From assembly GCF_023634845.1 (NCBI RefSeq), contig NZ_JAMLJL010000002.1:124001-188000 (forward strand): a DNA stretch of 64,000 nt, in the 5' to 3' direction. The notes under the pieces are model-generated. The model made no database searches. It was not told where the DNA came from and saw nothing but the letters and a program-made list of their open reading frames with translations. A program made the translations under genes and the position numbers. Below, piece by piece: positions 48,236 through 57,330 of the stretch. Source of the stretch: Flavobacterium amniphilum (lineage in GTDB: Bacteria > Bacteroidota > Bacteroidia > Flavobacteriales > Flavobacteriaceae). Position 1 is the stretch's first letter; the number at the start of each line of letters is the position of its first letter.

Positions 48236-48985
48236 ATGAAAAAAATAATGTTTGTATTGCTATCTGTAATTTCAATTAATTCCAGGGCACAAGATACTTT
48301 ATCCACACCTAAAGTGATCACTTACACAAATGTAAACGGTTATTTCAAATGGAAATCGGATAAAGTCTCACGGAATGACAGCATCAAAATCTTCAGTCTG
48401 TCACCTATTTCGAGAAGAGTAAATCAGGTGAATGGTTTTGCGCTTGGTGTAGGTCATTATGAAAACCGGAATATAAAGTTTCAAAAAGTCAATGGTTTAA
48501 ATATTGAAGCGAATCCAGTCTCATTGGCACTCATTACTTTCGGACTTAATATTCCGTTTGAAGGATTTTTTGCAGGAATTAACGACAATGTGATCAGTAA
48601 TTCTTCATTCATGGATGATTTTACACCCACATACATTGAAATCAACGGATTAAACATCAGTTCAGGTGGATTCTTGGGAGGAGCCAAAATGAATGGTTTG
48701 AATATCAGCGTAATCTCTTCAATGAATCAGATGAACGGACTGTCGCTGAACGCATCTGTTATTGCAACAAAACATAATAATGGATTATCAATTGCCGGAA
48801 TTGCCAATATCAGTGATTATGGCAATGGAATTCAGATTGCACCATCCAATGTCAGCAGAAACCATAACGGGATCCAAATCGGATTGTTCAACCACTCCAA
48901 AAACCTGAGAGGATTGCAGTTCGGTCTGTGGAATACGAACGGTAAACGCAAATTACCATTGCTTAACTGGCAGTTTAAAGCCTGA
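48236..48985 (+). CDS. LA_2272-type surface repeat protein
   Basis: 249 residues. Signal peptide MKKIMFVLLSVISINSRAQ. It has repeated NGL-N-I/GL-x-I strands (VNGFALGVG, VNGLNIEAN, INGLNISSG, MNGLNISVISS, NNGLSIAGIAN, HNGIQIGLFN, LRGLQFGLWN) about 15-22 residues apart, typical of the LA_2272 surface repeat. Probably an outer-membrane or surface beta-structure. Confidence 0.78.
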   Translation: MKKIMFVLLSVISINSRAQDTLSTPKVITYTNVNGYFKWKSDKVSRNDSIKIFSLSPISRRVNQVNGFALGVGHYENRNIKFQKVNGLNIEANPVSLALITFGLNIPFEGFFAGINDNVISNSSFMDDFTPTYIEINGLNISSGGFLGGAKMNGLNISVISSMNQMNGLSLNASVIATKHNNGLSIAGIANISDYGNGIQIAPSNVSRNHNGIQIGLFNHSKNLRGLQFGLWNTNGKRKLPLLNWQFKA

Positions 48986-49008
48986 TTATTATACGTAAAA
49001 TACCAAAA

Positions 49009-49041
49009 CAAAAAAGGAGTTCATAAAGAGCTCCTTTTATT
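49009..49041. terminator. Bidirectional terminator
   Basis: Stem GGAGTTC/GAGCTCC with one mismatch, A6 before and T4 after, between convergent genes. Confidence 0.7.
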
Positions 49042-50020
49042 CTTTATACATACCAATATACAATTTTCCGCTTTTATCAATTGAAGCCCGGTACATTCCT
49101 GCGGTATTGAAGTCAAAACTGATATTTCCTTTTTTGTCGATCGCAATAACACCGCCGTCACCACCTAAATTGGCTACCTTGTTAATTGCTTCTTTCGTCG
49201 CCTGATTTACTTTAAGTTTTTTATATTCCATCATAGCCGAAATATCATGAGCCACGGTCGCCCTGATGAAAAATTCGCCCCAGCCGGTTGATGAAACAGC
49301 ACAGGTTTTATTGTTGGCATAGGTACCGGCACCAATAATAGGTGAATCCCCTACACGGTTCCATTTTTTGTTGGTCATACCTCCCGTTGAAGTTCCGGCC
49401 GCAAGATTTCCGTATTTATCCAGCGCTACACAACCCACCGTTCCGAATTTACTATCCTTTTCCTTCTCCTTATTCTTAACTTTTTCAAGAGCTTTAAACG
49501 CTTTTTCAGTATAAAAATAAGACGGATCAACTATTTCCAATCCCTGTTCTTTAGCAAAAGCCTCCGCTCCTTTATTCGTCAGCATCACATGTGGTGATTT
49601 TTCCATAATGGTATATGCCAATACAATAGGATTCTTAACAACAGTCACACCGGCAACAGCTCCGGCTTTCAATGTTTTGCCATCCATTATCGATGCATCC
49701 AGTTCATTCTTTCCTTCATTGGTAAAAACGGCTCCTTTCCCGGCATTAAAAAGTGGTGAATCTTCCATCACGATGATGGCTTTCTGAACAGCTTCAAGAC
49801 TTGTTCCTCCATTTTTCAGAACATCATGGCCGGTTCTGATTGCTTTTTCAAGTGTGTTCCGATATTCCGATTCCTGTTCCGGGGTCATATTCTGTTTTAA
49901 AATAGTTCCCGCTCCGCCATGAATTGCAATGGCGAAATTATTTTCTTCGCCCTTTAATTGTTCTGATTTACAATTCAACAAAAGCAAAGTAATCAGAAGC
50001 AGTATAATCTTATTCATGTT
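49037..50020 (-). CDS. Isoaspartyl peptidase/L-asparaginase (Ntn-hydrolase), lipoprotein
   Basis: 327 residues from MNKIILLLITLLLLNC. The lipobox LLNC predicts lipid-anchored export. AIAIHGGAGTI at the start of the mature enzyme and the self-cleavage site before the nucleophile Thr in KFGTVGCVALDKYGNLAAGTSTGG are diagnostic. It hydrolyses isoaspartyl peptides and asparagine. Confidence 0.9.
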   Translation of the reverse strand, partial: NMNKIILLLITLLLLNCKSEQLKGEENNFAIAIHGGAGTILKQNMTPEQESEYRNTLEKAIRTGHDVLKNGGTSLEAVQKAIIVMEDSPLFNAGKGAVFTNEGKNELDASIMDGKTLKAGAVAGVTVVKNPIVLAYTIMEKSPHVMLTNKGAEAFAKEQGLEIVDPSYFYTEKAFKALEKVKNKEKEKDSKFGTVGCVALDKYGNLAAGTSTGGMTNKKWNRVGDSPIIGAGTYANNKTCAVSSTGWGEFFIRATVAHDISAMMEYKKLKVNQATKEAINKVANLGGDGGVIAIDKKGNISFDFNTAGMYRASIDKSGKLYIGMYKE

Positions 50021-50080
50021 TTTTTTTCTAAAAGTAAGCAATTAATCAGTGAGTTATCTTTACAAAAGATACTTGTTTTT

Positions 50081-50190
50081 AATTTCGAAAAAAAATAAAT
50101 TAAGCACAACTTCCGTTATTAGTTTCGAAAAAAAACAAATTAAGCACAACTTCTGTTATTAATTTGAAAAAAATATTTTTTTAGCACAAA
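50081..50190. repeat. 40-bp direct repeats, about 2.7 copies
   Basis: Units at 50081-50120 and 50121-50160 differ at about three bases; a partial third copy runs to about 50190 (TTTCGAAAAAAAATAAATT, then AAGCACAACTTCCGTTATT). Noncoding, between two minus-strand genes. Confidence 0.85.
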
Positions 50191-50192
50191 AT

Positions 50193-50837
50193 TCAATTAT
50201 TGCTGATCTTTCTGTTTTGGGAGAAGAACTGATATATCTGAAAAACTGTTAGCACTATCAGGAGCAATGGTAAAGATGCAGAGATATTCTTAGCTCCTAT
50301 AAATCCGTTCGCGACAATACAGTTAATTCCTAAAATAAAAGTCAGCATCCCGGCAAAAGCGCCCAAAACAGTTCCGATTAAGTAAAAACCTGCATATTTT
50401 TCCCGGTTAGATATGTAATTCCCATTGACTAAAAACAAATTCCATGTGGTCCAAAAAGGGATTTGTGCAAAATTCAGGCAACTGAGAAACAGTCCGGTCA
50501 CAATTGAAGGGTAACCCGGTAAAATTTCAGGCACTCCTCTATTTGTTCCAATCAGTCCTTTATAATAGAAGTAAAAAGCCAAGCCGAAAAGAAAAAAAAC
50601 AGAAAAGAGGTTCACGCCCGATTTCCACTTTGGATTCAAATCCAACAGGTTTATAAATTTGAGTGTTGCATAAATGACAAGCACTTCAATACAAATAACC
50701 CCAGAAAGATAACATAATAAGTTCATCAAACCGGAATGGGTATAAATATGGAACCCAACAAGATTGAGATATCCCAATGGCACCGATCCAATAAAGCTTA
50801 TTCCGAAACCTACTGCTATATTTTTGAAAGTTTCCAA
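50193..50837 (-). CDS. LysE family transporter
   Basis: 214 residues with six hydrophobic segments. N-terminal GISFIGSVPLGYLNLVGFHIY resembles the LysE/RhtB exporter start. Substrate unknown. One base after the ATP-grasp gene, so likely co-transcribed. Confidence 0.75.
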   Translation of the reverse strand: METFKNIAVGFGISFIGSVPLGYLNLVGFHIYTHSGLMNLLCYLSGVICIEVLVIYATLKFINLLDLNPKWKSGVNLFSVFFLFGLAFYFYYKGLIGTNRGVPEILPGYPSIVTGLFLSCLNFAQIPFWTTWNLFLVNGNYISNREKYAGFYLIGTVLGAFAGMLTFILGINCIVANGFIGAKNISASLPLLLIVLTVFQIYQFFSQNRKISNN

Positions 50838-50838
50838 A

Positions 50839-51882
50839 TCAGAAGTTTAAAATTTTAGCGTTTTGTTCCAAATGCAAACGGTATTGTTTCATCCCTTCTT
50901 TATGTTTCAGAAAAGGTATGCCGCGTTTATTGTTTTGAACACTTATGTGAAACATGTGTGAAATATGTCTGGCCAATTCCTTCCAGGCAAAAAACAGGGA
51001 ATGTTTTGGGTCATAAATGTGGGTGGGTTCACTTGCCGCACCGTTTAATTCAACCAATAGAAAATTTTCACCTTTCTCCAGTTCTTCAAAGGAGCGGTAC
51101 ATTAAATCCATTCTCCCGAAGTAAAACCCTTTAATCTGCAAACATACCGTATTGATGACTTCCTCCAGTTGCGGTGTAATCAGATAACCGGCATCCACAA
51201 ATTTTGCACCACGGCAATGATTTCCATAAGGAACCAAATTGCATTTTTCATCCTTGCCCAATACTTTATTTAATTCCTCTTTATATTCTCTTTTTAAAAC
51301 ATTTAACTGGAGTTCATATCTCGGATTCTGCAGTAATAATTCTTCAATAGTTGATATTCCGTCGCCCGTTACAATCAGGTATTCTTTGGCCACAATCCCC
51401 GTTATTTTTCCTTTTGGCTGATCCGGATAGCGGACATAAAAAATTCCGATTTCATTTTCATACGGAATCAAATCCTGCAATAAGTAATCAAAATTTGCCT
51501 TGTCATGGTACTGCTTTAATTCTTCCAGTGAATTGATTTTTTTAACTGCCGATCCCCGCAACCCAACATCCGGTTTTGCAATCAAGGGAAAATTTACGGC
51601 AAGTTCCTGCAGTATGTTTTCAACTGAATTAAACGGAATACCTTCTTTGACCAAACCTGTTTTGGGATAAAAATGCTGTGGAATCAGATTGTAAATCTCT
51701 TTTTTACTATCCATGATAAAGCCACCGTTTTTCATACCCGGATTGGAAGCATTGAAAAAGAAAATGGTTCTTGCTTTCAATGCATAAAATGCCCATTGAA
51801 AATAGATAGGAAAATACAAAACCTTAAATGGCCAGTATTCCCAATTCGTAAGCTTATGCCAAAATAATCTCATATTCTTCAA
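50839..51882 (-). CDS. ATP-grasp ligase-like protein
   Basis: 347 residues. The central region LIAKPDVGLRGSAVKKINS and the C-terminal GRMDLMYRSFEELEKGENFLLVELNGAASEPTHIYDP carry the ATP-grasp Mg-binding Asp/Glu/Asn pattern. An N-terminal hydrophobic stretch may associate with the membrane. It is followed by a LysE-type exporter, so a ligase-plus-exporter pair is possible. Substrate not predictable. Confidence 0.72.
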   Translation of the reverse strand: MKNMRLFWHKLTNWEYWPFKVLYFPIYFQWAFYALKARTIFFFNASNPGMKNGGFIMDSKKEIYNLIPQHFYPKTGLVKEGIPFNSVENILQELAVNFPLIAKPDVGLRGSAVKKINSLEELKQYHDKANFDYLLQDLIPYENEIGIFYVRYPDQPKGKITGIVAKEYLIVTGDGISTIEELLLQNPRYELQLNVLKREYKEELNKVLGKDEKCNLVPYGNHCRGAKFVDAGYLITPQLEEVINTVCLQIKGFYFGRMDLMYRSFEELEKGENFLLVELNGAASEPTHIYDPKHSLFFAWKELARHISHMFHISVQNNKRGIPFLKHKEGMKQYRLHLEQNAKILNF

Positions 51883-52593
51883 TTAAATAACAATAAATGA
51901 ATTCACAAACTTCTCATCTTCCTCCAGGTTATAATGATAAAGGCAAACTTTATTTTTATCAATCACCGATTGGGTAATACTCAATGTTTTCAAAAAATTG
52001 TCCCTATTGATGACTAATCCGTTTTCAATATCATTTTCCTGGGTATGCCGGTGGAAATTATACAAATCGTTTTCGTCCACATTTTGATGGGAATTCATGA
52101 ATTTAGTGAACCAATTAGCCCGGAATTCACGAATTTCGGGTGAATATAAAGTAACCGATGACCAAATATGGTTTTTATTTTCATCCAGCTGAATAGTTTC
52201 CTTATGTTCTCCGTCCCAACGCAATTGATATAATTTCAGGTTTTCAAACACCACCAAAGTGAAAGGTTCAATCAATTCCAGTTCGATACGTTGCCATTCT
52301 TTCAAAATCGAATCGGAACCTATTAAATCCAGTACAACCAACCCCCTGCTCTTTTTATAACTATCCTTTCTGATGTGTTTTTCCCGTGCACCATTAAGCA
52401 ATACAATCACATTTGCATTTTCATCAACGGCATACCAGGTACCACCGGCTTTGGCATCTTTCGGAAAGAAAACTTTTTTATGGTTGATCAGGTAATTTTT
52501 AGGTTCAATTGCTTTCGCGCGGGCAATTTTTTCATCCCTGTTGGAAGTAATGATGATCCTATCGTTACTGTTTACAAACGTTACCGTACACAT
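51883..52593 (-). CDS. NRDE-family protein
   Basis: 236 residues. Starts MCTVTFVNSNDRIIITSNRDEKIARAKA, with Cys2 as a potential Ntn-type nucleophile and the NRDE motif (here SNRDEK) of the TANGO2-like family. Function in bacteria unclear; TANGO2 relatives are linked to haem or lipid handling. Confidence 0.82.
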   Translation of the reverse strand: MCTVTFVNSNDRIIITSNRDEKIARAKAIEPKNYLINHKKVFFPKDAKAGGTWYAVDENANVIVLLNGAREKHIRKDSYKKSRGLVVLDLIGSDSILKEWQRIELELIEPFTLVVFENLKLYQLRWDGEHKETIQLDENKNHIWSSVTLYSPEIREFRANWFTKFMNSHQNVDENDLYNFHRHTQENDIENGLVINRDNFLKTLSITQSVIDKNKVCLYHYNLEEDEKFVNSFIVI

Positions 52594-53069
52594 TGTTTCT
52601 TGTATTCTATAGTTGATGGTGCCACACCGAAATTTTCAGTAACCGAAACATTTCCGATTTCAAACAAAGCTACTTTAATCAGAGCCTGATGATGGATGCA
52701 GTGCTCGAGATTGTATAACAATTCACGGTAATAATTGGTTTCAATGGTCATCAGGTTTCCGTCAACATGTTGATGAATGACTAAAGACTTGTTTTCTTTT
52801 TCATATTCGGCTATAATAACATCCAGAGCTTTCAAAGCATGATTAACACTGCTTTCAATTAATCTGTTGCGTTCACGGCTGTCATAATTCAGCATACCCT
52901 CTTCATAAGAACCCGACAAGCATTGGAACAGTTCAATGATATGTCTTGTATGTTGGCCTACAGATGCTCCGCTTAAATTCGGGATGGACTTTGCATAATC
53001 TTCATCGGATAACTGAATCAGTAAATGCTTTAATTCCCCAAGTGTTTTTTTTACCGGACTGAAATTCAT
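52581..53069 (-). CDS. DinB family protein
   Basis: 162 residues overlapping the NRDE gene by 13 bases. Histidines in VGQHTRHIIELF and in LEHCIHHQALIKVALFE form the DinB metal-site pattern. Likely a metal-dependent thiol transferase or hydrolase; substrate unknown. Confidence 0.78.
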   Translation of the reverse strand: MNFSPVKKTLGELKHLLIQLSDEDYAKSIPNLSGASVGQHTRHIIELFQCLSGSYEEGMLNYDSRERNRLIESSVNHALKALDVIIAEYEKENKSLVIHQHVDGNLMTIETNYYRELLYNLEHCIHHQALIKVALFEIGNVSVTENFGVAPSTIEYKKQCVR

Positions 53070-53074
53070 AATTC

Positions 53075-53452
53075 CTATCTTAAAAAATTAATGTCTTTTC
53101 TAAACTTATACAACAGTACACAACTGCATACAAACGTGATTACTGCCAACGTGAATAACATCCCTTTATCATTATTGACTTCGATGCCCAAAATAAACAA
53201 ATGTGACAGTATCGCAACCAGCATCGTCCCCATCGCAATGAACGCACCGTAAAAACGGGTTTTGTTGAAAAACAACATAATGGAAGCTATCAGTTCTACA
53301 ATACCTGAGCCTATGCGTCCGAAAGGTTCAGCTTCAAGGGTCGTGAAAATATAAACCGATTCAGGTTGTGCGGTAAATTTGAAGAAAAGCGTCTGCAACA
53401 ATATAACAGCCACAATCAGTTTCAGGATGTTGCTAAAAGAGATTACTTTCAT
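53075..53452 (-). CDS. DoxX-like membrane protein
   Basis: 125 residues with four hydrophobic segments (LKLIVAVILLQTLFFKFTAQ, IGSGIVELIASIMLFF, GAFIAMGTMLVAILSHL, LAVITFVCSCVLL). DoxX/MauE-like. Its start overlaps the stop of the YHS gene by four bases, so the two are coupled. Confidence 0.78.
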   Translation of the reverse strand: MKVISFSNILKLIVAVILLQTLFFKFTAQPESVYIFTTLEAEPFGRIGSGIVELIASIMLFFNKTRFYGAFIAMGTMLVAILSHLFILGIEVNNDKGMLFTLAVITFVCSCVLLYKFRKDINFLR

Positions 53453-53910
53453 GGCTTATAGATTTTTTTCCAGTTAACATCCGCTTTCGTTTTCAGGTTT
53501 TTTTCATCTTTATTCCAATCCTTAAGCGTATTATTCAAAAAGGCATTGTAAAAAAGATAGAGTTTACCTTCGGTAATTTTAAAAGTTTCCGGGTTTACTT
53601 CTACTTTCTTTCCGTAATCACCCATGGCAAAAGCACACCATCCGCCATATTGCGGTTCATAATTCGAAGGATTTTTTGCAAAAGTCTCCTTATTCTCTTT
53701 CGAACTGAAATAGTAAACTATCCCATCATGGCTGTAAGCTAAATCCGCTTTGCCTTTTACCGCTTTATTTACTTTATAATAAGCCACCGGATCATAACCT
53801 TTAATCGCCAGTTTTTTCTCCACATTGAAATTAGCAATTCTCTGACCCACCTGCTGTGCAAAACCGGACAATGTAAAACTTACTAATAAACAGAACAATA
53901 ATTTTTTCAT
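53449..53910 (-). CDS. YHS-domain exported protein
   Basis: 153 residues. Signal peptide MKKLLFCLLVSFTLSGFAQ, then the YHS-like segment GYDPVAYYKVNKAVKGKADLAYSHDGIVYYFSSKENKETFAKNPSNYEPQYGGWCAFAMG. YHS domains usually bind metals. Paired with the DoxX-like gene and preceded by a Crp/Fnr gene. Confidence 0.82.
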   Translation of the reverse strand: MKKLLFCLLVSFTLSGFAQQVGQRIANFNVEKKLAIKGYDPVAYYKVNKAVKGKADLAYSHDGIVYYFSSKENKETFAKNPSNYEPQYGGWCAFAMGDYGKKVEVNPETFKITEGKLYLFYNAFLNNTLKDWNKDEKNLKTKADVNWKKIYKP

Positions 53911-53993
53911 TAGATTGAATTTTAAATTAATACTGTAAAATTAATAAGCCCCAAAAGCTGCTTTTGTCAGTTAGACGACATCCGGACTAAATT

Positions 53994-54674
53994 TTATAAT
54001 TTTCTGAAATCGGGAATTATGATTTCTTTGCGGTTGTAACTTATTAATCCAATCTCTTCCAGCTCATTCAGCAATACGGTTGCCGTTTGGCGTGACGTAC
54101 AGATAATCTGGGCAATATCATTCTGGGTCAGGTAATTTTCAATTGTGACTTTATTTACGTCGAAATTACCTTCTTTATCCGCCCATTCCCTTATGAATGT
54201 CAGCAAACGGGTTTTTGCATCTTTGGAAATCAGGTTGGCGTAATTATTCTTTAAGCGTTTCATTTTCCAACCCACAAACTTGGTGTATGACAAAGCCAGG
54301 TTCGGATTTTTAAGCATCAGATTCTCGAAATCGGACAACAAAAAACTGCAGATAGCGACTTCATCTGTAAGTGCTGTGGCATATTCATTGGTCTGGATGT
54401 CACTTTCCAAAGTCAATTCACCAAATAAATCCCCTTTCTGGATAATATCTTTAATTGTTTCGTTTCCTTCTTCGTCAACCGAAACAATCTTGATAGCACC
54501 TTTTTTCAGTAAAAAAATCCTGGGAACTTCCGAATTCGAAAAGTAAATGATTTCTCCTTTGTTTGCTTTTTTAAAACCAACAATAATGCACAGTTGCTTG
54601 ATCTGTGCAAAGCTTAAAGTCCTAAATAATTTATGGTCTCTCAGGTACCAATACTTCAGCTCTTCATACATATT
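53994..54674 (-). CDS. Crp/Fnr family transcriptional regulator
   Basis: 226 residues from MYEELKYWYLRD; a longer frame starts 11 codons earlier. Cyclic-nucleotide-binding fold (FGELTLESDIQTNEYATALTDE) and C-terminal HTH (LTQNDIAQIICTSRQTATVLLNELEEIGLI). No cysteine cluster for Fe-S, so it is not an Fnr-type oxygen sensor by sequence. Upstream of the YHS-DoxX pair on the same strand and a likely regulator of it. Confidence 0.88.
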   Translation of the reverse strand, partial: NMYEELKYWYLRDHKLFRTLSFAQIKQLCIIVGFKKANKGEIIYFSNSEVPRIFLLKKGAIKIVSVDEEGNETIKDIIQKGDLFGELTLESDIQTNEYATALTDEVAICSFLLSDFENLMLKNPNLALSYTKFVGWKMKRLKNNYANLISKDAKTRLLTFIREWADKEGNFDVNKVTIENYLTQNDIAQIICTSRQTATVLLNELEEIGLISYNRKEIIIPDFRKL

Positions 54675-54751
54675 GTAAACTATTACTCTATAAATATACG
54701 AAACCATCCTGACATTGGATGGTTCGGTTTAAATTTTAGGAAAATTCTTAA

Positions 54752-55138
54752 TTATTCCTGTTTGGAAACGGCAAACAGGTGATTGTATTGCTGACAGTGA
54801 ATTAACACATACGGATAAGCATCTAAATCAAGATTCTTCGGAATGGAGTATTCCGTTGCTGTGGTCAGATCACCCAAATTAATAAACGTTGTGGGTGCAG
54901 AAGAAGTGGAAAGATAAACTTTCAAATCCGGTCCTTCAGAAATACTGAAATTATCCAAGACCACTTTTCTCTGGTTATTTTCACTATATATTTTGGCCGA
55001 TCCGGTCACTGTAATACCGGATGTTGGTTCAAATTCACCACCGGATACCAAAACAGGATTCCCAAGGGATAAATCACCATCTGCTTCACAGGAAAACAAA
55101 CTAAAAGCAGCCATAACTAAAAACAATATCTTTTTCAT
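54752..55138 (-). CDS. DM13-domain lipoprotein
   Basis: 128 residues. Lipobox FSLFSC. The DM13 domain includes ITVTGSAKIYSENNQRKVVLDNFSISEGPDLKVYLS and YPYVLIHCQQYNHLFAVSK, with the conserved cysteine thought to serve in redox chemistry. Lies upstream of the Crp/Fnr gene. Confidence 0.82.
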   Translation of the reverse strand: MKKILFLVMAAFSLFSCEADGDLSLGNPVLVSGGEFEPTSGITVTGSAKIYSENNQRKVVLDNFSISEGPDLKVYLSTSSAPTTFINLGDLTTATEYSIPKNLDLDAYPYVLIHCQQYNHLFAVSKQE

Positions 55139-55224
55139 AACTTATTTTTGTTTAAAATTACTGCTGTTCTGAAAACTACTTTGTCAGCTACTTTACATTT
55201 GGATGAAATTTGTCAGAAAATAAA

Positions 55225-55249
55225 AACCACGGATAATTTATCCGTGGTT
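55225..55249 (-). terminator. Terminator of the RNA-repair-like operon
   Basis: Ten-pair stem AACCACGGAT/ATCCGTGGTT with a 5-base loop; T-rich on the minus strand, directly after the exonuclease stop. Confidence 0.88.
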
Positions 55250-55253
55250 ATAC

Positions 55254-55799
55254 TTATTGGTTCAAAATCCAATTTAAAATTTTAGCGATGTTCTTGGCAT
55301 CATCCACACCTCTGTGATGGGTTCCCTCCAAAGGAATATCCAGTATATGCAAAGCACCGTTCATACCGGTTGGTTTTTCCAGACCGTAGACATCAGCAAA
55401 GGTTGTCTTGACGTTAATGTGCTGCTCACCCATCGGATAAGGTACACCAAAGGATTTACATTGCCTCTTCAGCATGTTCAGGTCATATTGTCCGTAACTC
55501 GCCCAGGTATACAAATCGGGATCATAATCAGCAACCAATTTGTCGATTGCCTCTTCAAATAAAATACCTTTTTCATCCAGTAATTCCGGGGTAATTGTCG
55601 TCAGTTCAGTACAAAACGGACTGACCGTTGACCGTTGGGGTTTGATCAATATTCCCTGGTTTTGGGAAATCCCGCCGGTTGCAGTATCCAATACCACCAA
55701 ACCGATTTCAATGATTTCATTTTCCTGATCTTTCGGGACAGCGCCCTGCCAACACGTGGCTTCAAGATCTATAATTATAATTTTATCTGTTGTTTTCAT
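55254..55799 (-). CDS. DEDDh 3'-5' exonuclease (ERI-1/KapD-like)
   Basis: 181 residues. Exo I DLEATCW (Asp, Glu), Exo II ASYGQYDLNML, Exo III HHRGVDDAKN (His, Asp). The DLEATCW form is typical of ERI-1/KapD-like enzymes that trim RNA 3' ends. Fourteen bases after the slipin gene, and followed by the operon's terminator. In this context it could trim damaged RNA ends before ligation. Confidence 0.88.
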   Translation of the reverse strand: MKTTDKIIIIDLEATCWQGAVPKDQENEIIEIGLVVLDTATGGISQNQGILIKPQRSTVSPFCTELTTITPELLDEKGILFEEAIDKLVADYDPDLYTWASYGQYDLNMLKRQCKSFGVPYPMGEQHINVKTTFADVYGLEKPTGMNGALHILDIPLEGTHHRGVDDAKNIAKILNWILNQ

Positions 55800-55813
55800 T
55801 TTTAAATTTCTTT

Positions 55814-56911
55814 TTATTTTACAAATATTTCTTTTAATTGTCCGATGACGTTTCCGCCTCCGGAGATGGTGATTTCACCAATTCTGTCGGCGATTTTTTC
55901 AACGTATTCCATCTCTTTCAATTTCCAGAGCATTTCATTTTCTTCCATCAACTTGGCCGTATTCAACAAGCTTCTGGTAGCAGCTGTTTCTTCTCTTCTC
56001 ATGATGCTGTTGGCCTGTGCCTTCTTTTCGGCCACCAACACCTGATTCATGATTTCTTTCATATCGCCCGGCAAAATAACGTCTCTTATACCGGCATCGG
56101 AAACAGTCACACCCAAGGTTGTGATTTTTTCTTTGACTTCCGCTAAAATGATTTCGGCCAAAGCATCCTTCTTCTGCAATAATTCATCCAATGTCAACCC
56201 ACCGATGAAAGCTCTCAAAGCCAACTGCATCAATACGTACAATTGCTTATCATACTCTTTATTTTCCAATAACGCCCTGGAAATATCAGTCACCTGGTAT
56301 TTTACGAAGAAATTGATTCTCAAAGCTGCTTTGTCTTTGGTCAACAATTCCTGTCCGGAGATTTCCAGCTGTTGTTGTCTCAAATCGGCTGTTTTTACTT
56401 CAACCGGAGTCATGTTGTTCCAAAAGTAATAGGTTCCCGGCGTTAATTCCTTTTCAAATTTTCCGTCAATGAACAATAATCCCTTCTCATTATTCAAGAC
56501 TTTGAATTGTCTGGTGTACATTCTCAACCGGACGTTTTCCAACAAACTTTTGGAGATTTCTTCCGTAATAAACACTTTAGTTAAATCAGCCAATGTAAAC
56601 ATATTCAGATTGATGCCTTTCCAGAATGCATATTTACCCACCGGTAAAATTTCTTTGAAATTTGCATTTACAAACTGCAATGCAATTTGCCCGTCAGGAA
56701 CTTCCACCACCTTTAACATCGACTTCAATGCTTCATTCTGCAACAAAAATTCTAAATCGGCCGAAGGATTGAACGGTTGGTTCATTTCAAATTTTTCTAC
56801 CTTTTTGGAACCGAAAATCCAATACGTACCTTCTTCAAGTATAGTTACCAATTTTCTGTTTTTGAATACCAAACCCACTTGGTATCCTTGTATTTTTACT
56901 CTTTGTATCAT
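55814..56911 (-). CDS. Slipin/SPFH (band-7) domain protein
   Basis: 365 residues. The SPFH domain spans about residues 130-320, with VLNNEKGLLFIDGKFEKELTPGTYYFWNN, DKAALRINFFVKYQVTDI and DAGIRDVILPGDMKEIMNQVLVAEKKAQANSIMRREETAATRSLLNTAKLMEEN (helical flotillin-like tail). There is no long N-terminal membrane anchor. Band-7 proteins recur in rtcB-type RNA-repair operons. Here the gene sits downstream of tRNA-like sequences and upstream of an exonuclease. Confidence 0.88.
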   Translation of the reverse strand: MIQRVKIQGYQVGLVFKNRKLVTILEEGTYWIFGSKKVEKFEMNQPFNPSADLEFLLQNEALKSMLKVVEVPDGQIALQFVNANFKEILPVGKYAFWKGINLNMFTLADLTKVFITEEISKSLLENVRLRMYTRQFKVLNNEKGLLFIDGKFEKELTPGTYYFWNNMTPVEVKTADLRQQQLEISGQELLTKDKAALRINFFVKYQVTDISRALLENKEYDKQLYVLMQLALRAFIGGLTLDELLQKKDALAEIILAEVKEKITTLGVTVSDAGIRDVILPGDMKEIMNQVLVAEKKAQANSIMRREETAATRSLLNTAKLMEENEMLWKLKEMEYVEKIADRIGEITISGGGNVIGQLKEIFVK

Positions 56912-57122
56912 CTTTTTTGTTTTTAGTTTTAGTTATAAAAAATTTCCGGATCAAAACCCTCCCAAAAGGACGGAAAGATGCTGGTTAACTGATGCATCAT
57001 AACGGTTACGGGTTATTTTTTGAAACCAAATCATTTGAAATCAATCAAACCCAAAAGCAGAACAACGGTTCAGCAAACAAAATCATTATTCAGGTCTGTT
57101 GCAGAGTGTATCTTCAGAACAA
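56912..57122. other. Untranslated stretch between slipin and the tRNA-like group
   Basis: No open frame and no clear tRNA arm was found here on the minus strand. It may contain further degraded tRNA-like sequence. Confidence 0.4.
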
Positions 57123-57237
57123 GTCTGATTAAACCGGCTCCAACCCGGAGATTTTTAATTCACCCTTTTTAACGAGAGGGTAAACTCTCAAGCTACATTA
57201 ACAGTGTAGTGCTCTAACCAAACTGAGCTATATCACC
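57123..57237 (-). tRNA. Degenerate tRNA-Asn(GUU)-like sequence
   Basis: The 5' two thirds are canonical: acceptor 5' strand GGTGATA, TA, D-arm GCTC-AGTTTGGTTA-GAGC, anticodon arm CTACA-CTGTTAA-TGTAG (anticodon GUU at 57202-57200). Instead of a normal T-arm a hairpin GAGAG-TTTACC-CTCTC follows, then about 35 bases later a T-arm-like CCGG-GTTGGAG-CCGG. No 3' strand matching the whole acceptor is seen. The 3' boundary is approximate. Confidence 0.55.
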
Positions 57238-57242
57238 TTTGA

Positions 57243-57327
57243 TGGTAATAACGGGATTCGAACCCGTGCATTTGAATGTTTACAAGAACCACAATCCTGC
57301 GCGTCTACCATTTTCGCCATTCCTCCC
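57243..57327 (-). tRNA. tRNA-like sequence with GUG (His) anticodon and Leu-type D-arm
   Basis: D-arm TGGCGAAAATGGTAGACGC resembles tRNA-Leu. The anticodon arm CAGGA-TTGTGGT-TCTTG carries GUG (His). The T-arm ACGGG-TTCGAAT-CCCGT is perfect. The acceptor GGAGGAA/TATTACC has only about three standard pairs plus wobbles. The mix of identities and the poor acceptor suggest it is not a normal translating tRNA. Confidence 0.6.
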
Positions 57328-57330
57328 TTA

